From CAVSRC01 sp963732845 (lineage in GTDB: Bacteria; Pseudomonadota; Alphaproteobacteria; Rhizobiales; Kaistiaceae), in the NCBI GenBank assembly GCA_963732845.1, contig CAVTBE010000005.1, positions 434,001 to 498,000 on the forward strand: 64,000 bases of DNA, written 5' to 3'. Below the pieces are notes generated by a model. The model searched no databases. It saw only the letters and a list, made by a program, of their open reading frames with translations, and was not told the origin of the DNA. The position numbers and the translations under genes are program-made. Each line of letters starts with the position of its first letter. Within the stretch, counting starts at the first letter, position 1. Of the stretch, positions 42,740 to 51,151 are shown one piece after another.

Positions 42740-43813
42740 ATGACGGCCACTCGTTTCGCCCTGGCTGCTGCGTTCGCCATCGGCCTCTCCGCCGGGCAGG
42801 CCAGCGCGGCGGTCTATCCGGCCCTGTCAGGCAAGGTGGACGCGCGCACGGTGCTTGTCTATTCGGCGCTCGACGAGAACATCGCCGTGCCGTTGATAAA
42901 GGCCTTCCAGGAGGCCAACCGCGATCTGGCGCTCGACTATCGCGAACTGCAGACGATCGAGATCTACGATCGGGTCATCAAGGAGACCGACGCCGGCGAG
43001 AAGACGGCGGACGTGGCGATCTCTTCGGCCATGGACCTGCAGGTGAAGCTCGCCAATGACGGCTACGCCCGCGCCATCAATCCGACTTCGGCCGCGACGC
43101 TGCCGAAATGGGCCATCTGGCGCAACACCGCCTTTGCGCTCACCTTCGAGCCGGCGGCGATCGTCTACAACAAACAGGCTTTCAAGGACCGGCCGCCGCC
43201 CAGGACCCATGGCGAACTGACGCAGTTCCTCAAGAATGCCGGCAACGACCTCTACGGACGGATCGCCACCTACGACATCGAGCGTGCCGGCGTCGGCTTT
43301 CTCTTTCTCGCCCGCGACCAGGAGCACTATCGCGACATTTGGGATCTGGTGAAGGCGATGGGCGCGGCCGGGGTCAAGCTCTATTCGAACTCCTCGGCCA
43401 TCCTCGAACGGGTCGCCGACGGACGTTTCGTGCTCGGCTACAACATCCTCGGCTCCTATGCCGAAGCCTGGGCACGAACGGCGCCCGATCTCGGCATCGT
43501 GTTGCCCTCGGACTACACGGTGGTGATGTCGCGCATCGGCCTGGTGCCGGAAGCCGCCGACGCGCCCGACCTCGGCGAGCGCTTCCTCGACTTCCTGATG
43601 TCGGAGGATGGCCAGCGTGTCATGGCCCGCGACGTCCACCTGCCGGCGATCAATCCACAGGTCCGTGGCGACGACACGATCGGAGCCATGCAGGCCGCAC
43701 TCGGAGACCAGTTGCGGCCGGTTCCGGTAAGCCCCGGACTGCTCGTCTATCTCGATCAGGTGAAGCGGGCACACCTCATCAAGCGCTGGAACGAGGCCCT
43801 CACCGGCCGGTAG
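42740..43813 (+). CDS. Lone periplasmic substrate-binding protein (FbpA/AfuA-like)
   Basis: This 357-residue periplasmic protein has a signal peptide (about 1-22, ending AGQASA). The mature part opens VYPALSGKVDARTVLVYSALDE, similar to iron- or phosphate-type binding proteins of SBP family 6/13. No permease or ATPase gene is adjacent. Instead it is divergent from the TctD/TctE-like pair, an arrangement in which a binding protein presents ligand to the kinase's periplasmic domain. Iron scavenging with a remote transporter is the alternative. The start at 42740 gives the best signal peptide. Confidence 0.85.
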   Translation: MTATRFALAAAFAIGLSAGQASAAVYPALSGKVDARTVLVYSALDENIAVPLIKAFQEANRDLALDYRELQTIEIYDRVIKETDAGEKTADVAISSAMDLQVKLANDGYARAINPTSAATLPKWAIWRNTAFALTFEPAAIVYNKQAFKDRPPPRTHGELTQFLKNAGNDLYGRIATYDIERAGVGFLFLARDQEHYRDIWDLVKAMGAAGVKLYSNSSAILERVADGRFVLGYNILGSYAEAWARTAPDLGIVLPSDYTVVMSRIGLVPEAADAPDLGERFLDFLMSEDGQRVMARDVHLPAINPQVRGDDTIGAMQAALGDQLRPVPVSPGLLVYLDQVKRAHLIKRWNEALTGR

Positions 43814-43846
43814 ACGCTGCTCTGCACAATTTCTTTTCGCAGTGCA

Positions 43847-43864
43847 GTGTCAGCTTGGTGTCAG
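43847..43864. repeat. Direct repeat GTGTCAG spaced 11 bp
   Basis: GTGTCAG occurs at 43847-43853 and 43858-43864, one helical turn apart, in the 171-bp gap between the converging binding-protein and iclR-type genes. Eleven-base-spaced TGTCA repeats are how OmpR/PhoB-type regulators bind. No promoter obviously depends on it, so it may be chance. Confidence 0.3.
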
Positions 43865-43984
43865 TTTCGCCCCGTCTTCTCCACGGGAGAGCCGCCGAAC
43901 GAGCGGTTGCCATCATGTGGGGAGGGCGTGATGGGCACTGTCCCTGGCCCGGCCGTCGAGCACGGCCGCCGCGGAGGTCCGCGC

Positions 43985-44662
43985 CTAGATCAATATCGGG
44001 CTGAGGCGCCCCGCCGCCTTGCGCAATTCGCCGAGGGCGGACTTGCGCGCCCTGGCGTTGAAGCGGCTGGCCAGACCGGACACGGTGAGCGCCCCGCGGA
44101 AGCCGGCATCCTGCCCGTAGACGGGGACGGCGACGGCCGCGACGTCAGGCGTGCGCTCGCCGATCGACATGGCGTGTCCCGCGTCGCGGACCCTCGCGGA
44201 GATGGCGTCGGCTCCGCCGGTGAAGGCACGCAGCACATGCGCGGCCGCACCGCGGTCGAGCGGCAGGCGCGTTCCCTCGTCGAGATGGTGGCGCATGGCG
44301 TGGCGGGAGTTCCGGCGATAGAGGCAGACGCGCTCGTCGCTCTCGCGCACATAGAACGACGCGGTCTCGCCAGTGGCCTGGACGAGATGGCGAAGCTCCG
44401 GGCGAATGTGCTCGCCGAGATCGAAGCTGCGCCGGTAGAGCGATCCCAGGCGCCAGAGACTGGGCCCCAGGCGGAAGGCGCCGTCCTCGTCGCGGCGGAC
44501 ATAGCCATAGCGGTCGAGCGAAGCGATGAGCCGCAGGATGGTGCTCTTGTAGAGCCCGGTTTCGGCGGCAAGGTCCGCCAGGGACAGCCGCTCGGCGCGC
44601 TCGCCAAATGCCTCCATGATCGACAGGGCGCGCTCGACGGCTTCCACCCGCTGTTCCTTCAC
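43985..44662 (-). CDS. IclR-family transcriptional regulator
   Basis: This is a 225-residue regulator with a winged helix at about 7-60 (LADLAAETGLYKSTILRLIA) and an effector domain from about 75 (GETASFYVRESDE). It is divergent from the CoA-transferase, citryl-CoA-lyase-like and TctCBA operon, which it likely controls. The effector domain is somewhat shorter than usual (most IclR proteins are 240-270 residues). A candidate operator, TTCTG-N5-CAGAA, lies in the 97-bp gap. Confidence 0.92.
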   Translation of the reverse strand: MKEQRVEAVERALSIMEAFGERAERLSLADLAAETGLYKSTILRLIASLDRYGYVRRDEDGAFRLGPSLWRLGSLYRRSFDLGEHIRPELRHLVQATGETASFYVRESDERVCLYRRNSRHAMRHHLDEGTRLPLDRGAAAHVLRAFTGGADAISARVRDAGHAMSIGERTPDVAAVAVPVYGQDAGFRGALTVSGLASRFNARARKSALGELRKAAGRLSPILI

Positions 44663-44682
44663 GGCAGCTCTCCTTGCGCTCG

Positions 44683-44697
44683 TTCTGTCTGGCAGAA
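44683..44697. promoter_or_regulatory. Candidate operator of the second IclR regulator
   Basis: TTCTG (44683-44687) and CAGAA (44693-44697) form a 5-bp inverted repeat with a 5-bp spacer, the usual size for IclR-type sites, in the gap between the divergent iclR-type and CoA-transferase genes. Confidence 0.45.
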
Positions 44698-44759
44698 TGG
44701 CGGTCTATTATGATTGCTCAGCCCCCTTGCCGGCAATAGGAGGAGGAAAAGCATCGGGG

Positions 44760-45968
44760 ATGAAACGCATCGTGCACCAACTTGAGGGCATCCGGATTCT
44801 CGACCTGACCAACGTGCTGGCAGGGCCGTTTTGCTGTCATCAGCTCGCGCATTTCGGAGCCGAGGTGATCAAGGTCGAGGTCCCCGGGCGTGGCGACCTT
44901 GCCCGCCAGCTGGGCGCCGATCCCGAACTCAACGACAGACTGATGGGGGTGTCGTTCCTGGCGCAGAATGCTGGCAAGAAGTCGATCACGCTCAACCTCA
45001 AGGCGGATGCCGGCAAGGCGCTGCTCAGGCGCTTGGTGCACACGGCCGACGTGCTGGTGGAGAACTTCCGCCCGGGCGTGATGGACCGGCTGGGCGTGGG
45101 CCACGCGGCGCTCCGCCAGGAGAATCCCGAACTGGTCTACTGCGCGATCTCCGGCTTCGGACAGAGCGGGCCGATGCGCGACCTGCCCGCCTATGACCAG
45201 ATCATCCAGGGCATGTCGGGGGTGATGTCGATCACCGGCGACGCGGAGAGTGCGCCGCTGCGGGTCGGCTATCCGATCTCCGATACGATCGGCGGGCTGA
45301 CGGCCGCCTTCGCGATTGCGACGGCTCTGGCCGGGCGCCCGAAGTCGGGCGGCGTCTTCATCGACGTGTCGATGCTCGAGGCGACGCTGGCCACGATGGG
45401 CTGGGTCGTCTCGAACTGGCTGATTGCCGGCGTGCGGCCGGCACCAAACGGCAACGAGAACGTCACCTCGGCGCCCTCGGGCACGTTCCGCACCGGTGAC
45501 GGACCGCTCAACATCGCCGCCAACAAGCAGGAGCAGTGGGAGATCCTCTGCCGCCACCTCGGCCGGGACGATCTCATCGCCAATCCTGACTATGCGACCC
45601 GCGACAGGCGCAAAGCCAGCCGCGCGGCGCTGAAGCAGGAACTCGAGAAATCGCTGGCCGCCAAGCCGGCCGGGCAATGGGCCGACGAGCTGAACCGGCT
45701 GGGGGTTCCGGCAGGGGCGGTGTTGGCCGTGCCGGACATTCTCGAACATCCCCAGGTCGCCGATCGCGGCATGCTGGCGACATTCGCTGAGGTGCCCGGT
45801 GTCGGCCGCGACATCCGCGTCGTGCGCACCGGCATCAAGATCGACGGCGAAGCTCCCGCCGTCACCGCGCCGCCGCCCGCGCTCGGAGCCGACAACGAGA
45901 CTCTCTATGCCGAGCTCGGCCTGACGGCGAGCGAGATCGCCGCCTTCGCGCGGGAGGGTGTCATATGA
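44760..45968 (+). CDS. CaiB/BaiF (class III) CoA-transferase
   Basis: This 402-residue class III CoA-transferase moves CoA between carboxylic acids. The N-terminal pattern LDLTNVLAGPFCCHQLAHFG (14-33) and the likely catalytic Asp146 in PAYDQIIQGMSG are present. The ATG at 44760 has AGGAGGAAAA about 10 bases upstream. It overlaps the next gene by 4 bases (ATGA). Next to a citryl-CoA-lyase-like protein and a tricarboxylate transporter, it probably activates an imported citrate-like acid. Relatives act on citramalate, itaconate, mesaconate, carnitine or oxalate, so the acid is inferred from context. Confidence 0.9.
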   Translation: MKRIVHQLEGIRILDLTNVLAGPFCCHQLAHFGAEVIKVEVPGRGDLARQLGADPELNDRLMGVSFLAQNAGKKSITLNLKADAGKALLRRLVHTADVLVENFRPGVMDRLGVGHAALRQENPELVYCAISGFGQSGPMRDLPAYDQIIQGMSGVMSITGDAESAPLRVGYPISDTIGGLTAAFAIATALAGRPKSGGVFIDVSMLEATLATMGWVVSNWLIAGVRPAPNGNENVTSAPSGTFRTGDGPLNIAANKQEQWEILCRHLGRDDLIANPDYATRDRRKASRAALKQELEKSLAAKPAGQWADELNRLGVPAGAVLAVPDILEHPQVADRGMLATFAEVPGVGRDIRVVRTGIKIDGEAPAVTAPPPALGADNETLYAELGLTASEIAAFAREGVI

Positions 45969-46858
45969 CCGATCCCGTGCGGCCTTGCGCCGATGTCTCG
46001 GACTGGTGGACGACGGCCATCATCGACATGGAGCCGGGGCGCATCGCCTTTCGCGGCCACCCGGTCGAGGAGCTGATCGGCCGGCTTTCGTTTGTCGAGA
46101 TGATCTGGCTGATGATCGTCGGCCGCATCCCGTCGGCGGCCGAGGCGCGCCTTCTCGAAGCCGCGCTCGTCGCCTCGGTTGACCACGGCCCGCAGGCTCC
46201 ATCGATTGCCGTGGCGCGCATGGCGATTACCTGCGGCGTCGGCCTCAACAATGCGATTGCCAGCGCCGTCAACGTGCTGGGTGACGTGCATGGCGGCGCG
46301 GGCGAACAGGCGCTCGAACTCTATGACGAGATCGCGGTGCGCTGCGACGCGGGCGCGGAACTGGAAGCCGCCGTCGAGGAGGCGCTTGGCGCCTGGCGAG
46401 CGACGCGCGGCAAATATGTCTCCGGTTTCGGACACCGCTTCCACAAGCCGGTCGATCCGCGGGCGCCGCGCCTGCTCGCCCTGGTCGACGAGGCGGCGGC
46501 GTCCGGCGCTGTCAGCGGGCGCTTCGCGGCGATCGGACGGGCAGTCGAGGCCAACCTGCGCAAGCACGCCGGCAAGGCCGTGCCGATGAACATCGACGGG
46601 GCGACCGCCGTCATCTTCGGCGAGCTCGGCTGCCCGCCTCCCCTTGCCCGCGGGCTCTTTTGCCTGTCGCGTTCCGTCGGCATCCTCGCCCATGCCTGGG
46701 AGCAGTCCCAGCAGGGCGGACGCAACAAGGGACCGACACCACCAGCCTATCGCTGGACCTATTCCGGACCGCGCGTGGCGCGGACGGAATCGACGAGTAC
46801 CGATGCGAACAGCCTCGGCGAAACTGACCTCAATCAGCATCCAAATGGGAGGAACTGA
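45965..46858 (+). CDS. Citryl-CoA lyase-like protein (citrate synthase fold)
   Basis: This 297-residue protein is related to the catalytic half of citrate synthase and to citryl-CoA lyase. The active-site triad appears conserved: His109 (GDVHGGAGE), His157 (GFGHRFHK) and Asp211 (NIDGATAVIFGELG). It is much shorter than citrate synthase (about 430), as expected for the lyase. It is coupled to the CoA-transferase (ATGA overlap), so the pair could convert citrate via citryl-CoA to acetyl-CoA plus oxaloacetate, or cleave a related acid. The last 35 residues are polar and probably disordered. Confidence 0.85.
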   Translation: MTDPVRPCADVSDWWTTAIIDMEPGRIAFRGHPVEELIGRLSFVEMIWLMIVGRIPSAAEARLLEAALVASVDHGPQAPSIAVARMAITCGVGLNNAIASAVNVLGDVHGGAGEQALELYDEIAVRCDAGAELEAAVEEALGAWRATRGKYVSGFGHRFHKPVDPRAPRLLALVDEAAASGAVSGRFAAIGRAVEANLRKHAGKAVPMNIDGATAVIFGELGCPPPLARGLFCLSRSVGILAHAWEQSQQGGRNKGPTPPAYRWTYSGPRVARTESTSTDANSLGETDLNQHPNGRN

Positions 46859-46859
46859 G

Positions 46860-47852
46860 ATGGACCACGTGAGAATTTCGCGTCGCGTTGCCCTGGCCGG
46901 CGCCGTGATGTTTGTCGCATCGCTCGGCGCTGCGCAGGCCTTCGAGCCCGGCAATACGGAATGCATCGCTCCGGCCAATGCCGGCGGTGGCTGGGACTTC
47001 ACCTGTCGGCAGGTCGGCAAGGCGCTCTATGACCTGAAGATCGTGCCGTCGCCCGTCCAGGTTTCCAATCTGGCCGGCGGCTCGGGCGGCGTGGCCTATG
47101 CCGAAGTGGTCAACAAGCGCGACAAGGACAACAACCTGATCGTTGCCGCGTCGTCCGCCACCTCGACCCGGCTTGCCCAGGGTGCCTTCCCCGGCAACAC
47201 GATGGACCAGGTGCGCTGGGTCGGCGCCATCGGTTCCGACTACGGCGTCATCGCGGTGTCGTCCAAGTCCGACATCGACTCGCTGCCGGCGCTCATGGCC
47301 AAGATCAAGGCCGATCCGTCCTCGATCGCCTTCGCCGGCGGTTCGGCGGTCGGCGGTTGGGATCACCTCAAGGTCCTGATCGCCGCCAAGGCTTCCGGGA
47401 TCAACGACATCCGCACGATCAAGTATGTCGCCTTCGAGGGCGGCGGCGAGGCCGTTACCCAGCTGCTCGGCGGCCATGTCCAGGCCTTCACCGGCGACCT
47501 GTCGGAAGCCAATCCCTTCGTCGAATCCGGCGACATCAAGATCCTGGCCGTGCTCGCTCCCGAGCGGCTGCCTGGCGATTTCGCCAAGTATCCGACGGCC
47601 AAGGAACAGGGCGTCGACGCGATCGGCGCCAACTGGCGCGGCTTCTACGTGCCGGGCGGCATGTCGGACGATGCCTATGACTTTTGGGTCGGTGCGATCG
47701 AGAAGGTCTACGATTCGGAAGAGTGGAAGAAGATCATGGCCGACAACGGCCTGATGCCGCTCAACTCCTCGGGCGCCGATTTCCAGAAGTTCGTCGCCGG
47801 CCAGGTCGCAGCGACCACGGCCCTGTCGAAAGAGATCGGCATCATCAAGTGA
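46860..47852 (+). CDS. tctC: Tripartite tricarboxylate transporter binding protein
   Basis: This is a 330-residue periplasmic TctC/Bug-type protein. The signal peptide is at about 1-27 (RRVALAGAVMFVASLGAAQA), and the mature part opens ECIAPANAGGGWDFTCR, with the AGGGxD motif used for binding carboxylates. ATG at 46860, 2 bases after the lyase-like gene stop, with GGGAGGAA upstream. It captures a di- or tricarboxylate for TctBA, encoded next. Confidence 0.93.
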   Translation: MDHVRISRRVALAGAVMFVASLGAAQAFEPGNTECIAPANAGGGWDFTCRQVGKALYDLKIVPSPVQVSNLAGGSGGVAYAEVVNKRDKDNNLIVAASSATSTRLAQGAFPGNTMDQVRWVGAIGSDYGVIAVSSKSDIDSLPALMAKIKADPSSIAFAGGSAVGGWDHLKVLIAAKASGINDIRTIKYVAFEGGGEAVTQLLGGHVQAFTGDLSEANPFVESGDIKILAVLAPERLPGDFAKYPTAKEQGVDAIGANWRGFYVPGGMSDDAYDFWVGAIEKVYDSEEWKKIMADNGLMPLNSSGADFQKFVAGQVAATTALSKEIGIIK

Positions 47853-47898
47853 GGGCCACGGCCTTGACGGGCGTCCACGCCATACCGACAGTCGTTAA

Positions 47899-48330
47899 AT
47901 GAGCGACCGGATCTTCGGCGTCCTCTGCGTTCTGCTTGCCGGATTCTTCATCTGGCAAGCAACGCAGATCCAGACCGGCTTCATCGTCGACCCGATGGGG
48001 CCGCGGGCGTTTCCGATCGTCATCGGCGTCACACTGGCGTTGGCCGCGATCCACCCGATTTTCAGGCCGGACCTCAACGAGAACTGGCCGCCCGCCGGGC
48101 GGCTGGTCGAAATCGCCTTCGCGGCGGCGCTGATGATTGCCTATGCGCAGGTGCTGCCGCAACTGGGATTCATCGCCTCGACCGCGATCGCGGCTTCACT
48201 GCTCAGCTGGCGACTGGGCTCGAAGCCGGTCGTCGCGGCCGTCGCGGGAATCGCGATCGCGGTGCTCATCTACGTCATCTTCCACATGATCCTCGGGCTG
48301 ACGCTGGCCCGCGGCCCCTGGGGGTTCTGA
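47899..48330 (+). CDS. tctB: Tripartite tricarboxylate transporter small membrane subunit
   Basis: This 143-residue protein has four hydrophobic segments (about 5-20, 36-51, 68-88 and 110-133), the usual size and topology of TctB. The DPMGPRAFP motif (31-39) is typical. It sits directly before tctA (2 bases between). Confidence 0.93.
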   Translation: MSDRIFGVLCVLLAGFFIWQATQIQTGFIVDPMGPRAFPIVIGVTLALAAIHPIFRPDLNENWPPAGRLVEIAFAAALMIAYAQVLPQLGFIASTAIAASLLSWRLGSKPVVAAVAGIAIAVLIYVIFHMILGLTLARGPWGF

Positions 48331-48332
48331 CG

Positions 48333-49868
48333 ATGGAAACGCTCGCCGCACTGGCTCACGGCTTCGCGGTTGCCGTGACCGTTCAGAACCTCGGCCTGGC
48401 GCTGATCGGCTGCTTCATGGGCACGATCATCGGCGCCCTGCCCGGCCTCGGCCCCTCCAACGGCGTCGCTATCCTCATCCCGCTTGCCTTCACGCTCGGC
48501 CTGCCGGCGACTCCCGCCCTGATCCTGCTGACCAGCGTCTATTACGGCGCCATGTATGGCGGACGCATCTCGTCGATCCTGCTCAACATCCCCGGTGACG
48601 AGCCGGCGCTGATGACGACGCTCGACGGCTATCCGATGGCCCGCAACGGCCAGGCCGGCGAGGCGCTCGCCATCTCGGGGATCGCCTCATTCGTCGGCAG
48701 TTTCGTCGCCACCTGCGGCCTGGTCTTCCTGGCGCCGCTTCTGGTCAAGCTTGCCCTGCTCTTCGGACCGGCCGAGTACTTTGCACTCTACACCCTCGCC
48801 TTCGCCACGCTCGGCGGCATCGCCAACCGCAGCCAGGCGAAGGCGACCATTGCCGCCGCGCTCGGGCTCGGCCTGGCGATGATCGGCGTCGACCACCAGA
48901 CCGGCGTGCCGCGCTTCTCCTTCGGCAATGTCTATCTCTATGACGGCATCGATTTCCTGGTTGCAATCGTCGGCCTGTTTGCGATTTCGGAAGTCTTCCT
49001 GTTCCTCGAGCACAAGGGCCAGGGCAGCGCCGATTCCGGCAAGCTGAAGCTCGGCCGGATCACGGCGCCGCTGTCGATGATCCGCAAGTGCTTGCCCACC
49101 ATGGCGCGCGGAACCGGCCTCGGCTTTCTCGCCGGGGTGCTGCCCGGCGCCGGCGCGTCGCTGGGATCGTTCATCGCCTATACGCTGGAGAAGCGGGTCT
49201 CCAACAAGAACGACACCTTCGGCAAAGGCGACCCGCGCGGCGTGGCCGCGCCAGAGGCCGGCAACAACGCCGCCGCCGGCGGCGCCCTGGTGCCGATGCT
49301 GGCGCTTGGCGTGCCGGGCTCGGGGACGACGGCGGTACTGCTCGCCATGCTGCTCGCCCTCAACGTCACGCCCGGCCCGCTGCTGTTTCAATCCAATCCC
49401 GATGTCGTCTGGGGGCTGATCGCCGCCTTGTTCATCGCCAATGTGATGCTGCTCTTGATGAACATCCCGCTGGTGGCGATCTTCGTGCGGGTGCTGCTCA
49501 TCCCGCCGCGCTATCTGATGCCGGCCGTCGCCATGATCTCCTTCGTCGGCATCTACGGCATTTCCGGCTCGACCTTCGATCTGATGATCATGATTGGCTT
49601 CGGCATTCTCGGCTACGTGTTGCGCAAGCTCGACGTGCCGCTGGTGCCGATCATTCTCGGCGTGCTGCTCGGCAACGAGATGGAGAAGAACCTCCGTCGC
49701 GCCCTCACCATTTCGGATGGCGACCTGTCCATCCTGTGGGGCTCGTGGCTTGCAATCGCCCTGTGGACCATCGCGGTCGTCGGTTTCTTCGCCCCGATAG
49801 TCATCGGCCGCTATTTCCGCATCGGGGTCGATCGAACGGCCGATGTCGTCGAAGCCAACACCGACTGA
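48333..49868 (+). CDS. tctA: Tripartite tricarboxylate transporter large membrane subunit
   Basis: This is a 511-residue TctA permease with about twelve hydrophobic stretches. The family motif GALPGLGPSNGVAIL (34-48) and its repeat VLPGAGASLGSFIAY (269-283) mark the two halves of the internal duplication. Length and motifs are complete. It ends the operon: CoA-transferase, lyase-like protein, tctC, tctB, tctA. Together these would take up a tricarboxylate by a cation-coupled route and feed it to the CoA-dependent cleavage enzymes. Confidence 0.95.
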   Translation: METLAALAHGFAVAVTVQNLGLALIGCFMGTIIGALPGLGPSNGVAILIPLAFTLGLPATPALILLTSVYYGAMYGGRISSILLNIPGDEPALMTTLDGYPMARNGQAGEALAISGIASFVGSFVATCGLVFLAPLLVKLALLFGPAEYFALYTLAFATLGGIANRSQAKATIAAALGLGLAMIGVDHQTGVPRFSFGNVYLYDGIDFLVAIVGLFAISEVFLFLEHKGQGSADSGKLKLGRITAPLSMIRKCLPTMARGTGLGFLAGVLPGAGASLGSFIAYTLEKRVSNKNDTFGKGDPRGVAAPEAGNNAAAGGALVPMLALGVPGSGTTAVLLAMLLALNVTPGPLLFQSNPDVVWGLIAALFIANVMLLLMNIPLVAIFVRVLLIPPRYLMPAVAMISFVGIYGISGSTFDLMIMIGFGILGYVLRKLDVPLVPIILGVLLGNEMEKNLRRALTISDGDLSILWGSWLAIALWTIAVVGFFAPIVIGRYFRIGVDRTADVVEANTD

Positions 49869-49947
49869 GCCGCACGAACGAGGCTGAACGGGCCAAGGGC
49901 GCCGCTCCGCCAGGCGACGGGAGGCGAGCAGCGCACGTTCTCGAATC

Positions 49948-51042
49948 TCAATGCGCGCGCAGGACTTTGCCGCGGAGCATCACCGAGAGCAGCCTCAGTT
50001 CGCTGTCCAGCACGACAAGGTCCGCAACGGCGCCGACGGCGATTCGGCCGCGATCCTCGATCCCGAGATACTCGGCCGGTATGCCCGACGTCCGTCGCGA
50101 TGCCTCCTCGACCGGCAGGCCGATGGCGACGAGATTGTGAAACGCCTGGAGCATGGTCAGGCTGCTGCCGGCCAGCGTTCCGTCGGCGAGCCGGACCCCA
50201 TTGCCGCATTTGAAGACGGTCTGCGCACCGAGGTGATACTCGCCGTCCGGCATGCCTGATGCCGGCGTGGCATCGGTCACGGCATAGAGGTCGGGGATGG
50301 CGCGGAGCGCCGTCCGGATGGCGCCGGGATGCACGTGAAGCAGGTCCGGGATGATCTCGGCGTAGCGCGCGTGAGCAAGCGTTGCGCCGACGATGCCGGG
50401 CGCGCGGTGCTGCAGGGGCGACATCGCATTGAACATGTGGGTGACGCCGTGGCGGCCATGCGCGAAGCACGCGGCGGCCGTCTCGTAGTCGCAGGACGAG
50501 TGGCCGATCTGCACCCGAATGCTTCGCTCGTTCAGCCAGCGCGTCAGCGTGCCGTCAGGATCTGCCTCCGGTGCACACGTCACGACCCTGATCGCGGCAA
50601 GCTGGGTCAGCGCCCGCATCAGGGCGATATCGCCCTGCTGCACGAAATCGGGCTGGGCGCCCAGCCGGTCGCGGCTGATGAAGGGCCCTTCCAGATGCAC
50701 GCCCAGGATGGCCGCCTCGTCCGACCACGGATCTTCCGCCGCAGCGCCAACGGCAGACAGCGCGGCCTCGATCGCCTTGACCGGTGCCGTCATCGTCGTT
50801 GCCAGGAAGGCCGTGGTTCCGCTGCGGGCATGGCTGCGTGCCACCTGACGGACGGCATCGCCGGCCTCCATGACGTCGGCGCCGCCGCCGCCGTGGCAAT
50901 GAAGATCGATGAAGCCCGGAATGACGAGCTGCGACTGAGGCACCGTGGCGGGTTCAATGGCCGCGATGCGGCCGTCTTCGATGGTCAGGCGAGCATCCCG
51001 GAAGCCATCAGAAACAAGGACCCGGCCTTCGACGGCGGTCAT
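49948..51042 (-). CDS. nagA: N-acetylglucosamine-6-phosphate deacetylase, HxH metal-site type
   Basis: This 364-residue amidohydrolase removes acetate from N-acetyl amino-sugar 6-phosphate. The metal site has His48 and His50 (DLHCHGGGG), Glu118 (VHLEGPF), His181 and His202, and the catalytic Asp257 is in VTDATP. The HxH pair suggests a two-metal enzyme as in Bacillus-type NagA. It is divergent from the importer operon and shares its control region, which holds the GGTTATAACC palindrome, so the GntR-type regulator probably controls both directions. Confidence 0.93.
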   Translation of the reverse strand: MTAVEGRVLVSDGFRDARLTIEDGRIAAIEPATVPQSQLVIPGFIDLHCHGGGGADVMEAGDAVRQVARSHARSGTTAFLATTMTAPVKAIEAALSAVGAAAEDPWSDEAAILGVHLEGPFISRDRLGAQPDFVQQGDIALMRALTQLAAIRVVTCAPEADPDGTLTRWLNERSIRVQIGHSSCDYETAAACFAHGRHGVTHMFNAMSPLQHRAPGIVGATLAHARYAEIIPDLLHVHPGAIRTALRAIPDLYAVTDATPASGMPDGEYHLGAQTVFKCGNGVRLADGTLAGSSLTMLQAFHNLVAIGLPVEEASRRTSGIPAEYLGIEDRGRIAVGAVADLVVLDSELRLLSVMLRGKVLRAH

Positions 51043-51075
51043 CAGAAACTCCCCAGGCGTGATTTACAGCGAAAT

Positions 51076-51101
51076 GGTTATGTGGTTATGTGGTTATAAC
51101 C
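51076..51101. promoter_or_regulatory. Candidate GntR operator with tandem GGTTATGT repeats
   Basis: GGTTATGT at 51076-51083 and 51084-51091 is followed directly by the palindrome GGTTATAACC (51092-51101). GGT-nnnn-ACC cores are typical for HutC-subfamily GntR regulators such as those controlling GlcNAc genes. It lies in the gap between the divergent nagA and binding-protein genes. Confidence 0.55.
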
Positions 51102-51151
51102 TATTTCAGCGTGCTTGCACCATCACCAACGCTCAAAAGGGAGAGACTGAC

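Noticed and set aside
51076..51101. GGTTATGT repeats considered as a CRISPR or transposon end
   Set aside because: Units are only 8 bp, contiguous, two copies plus a palindrome, with no spacers, cas genes or transposase.
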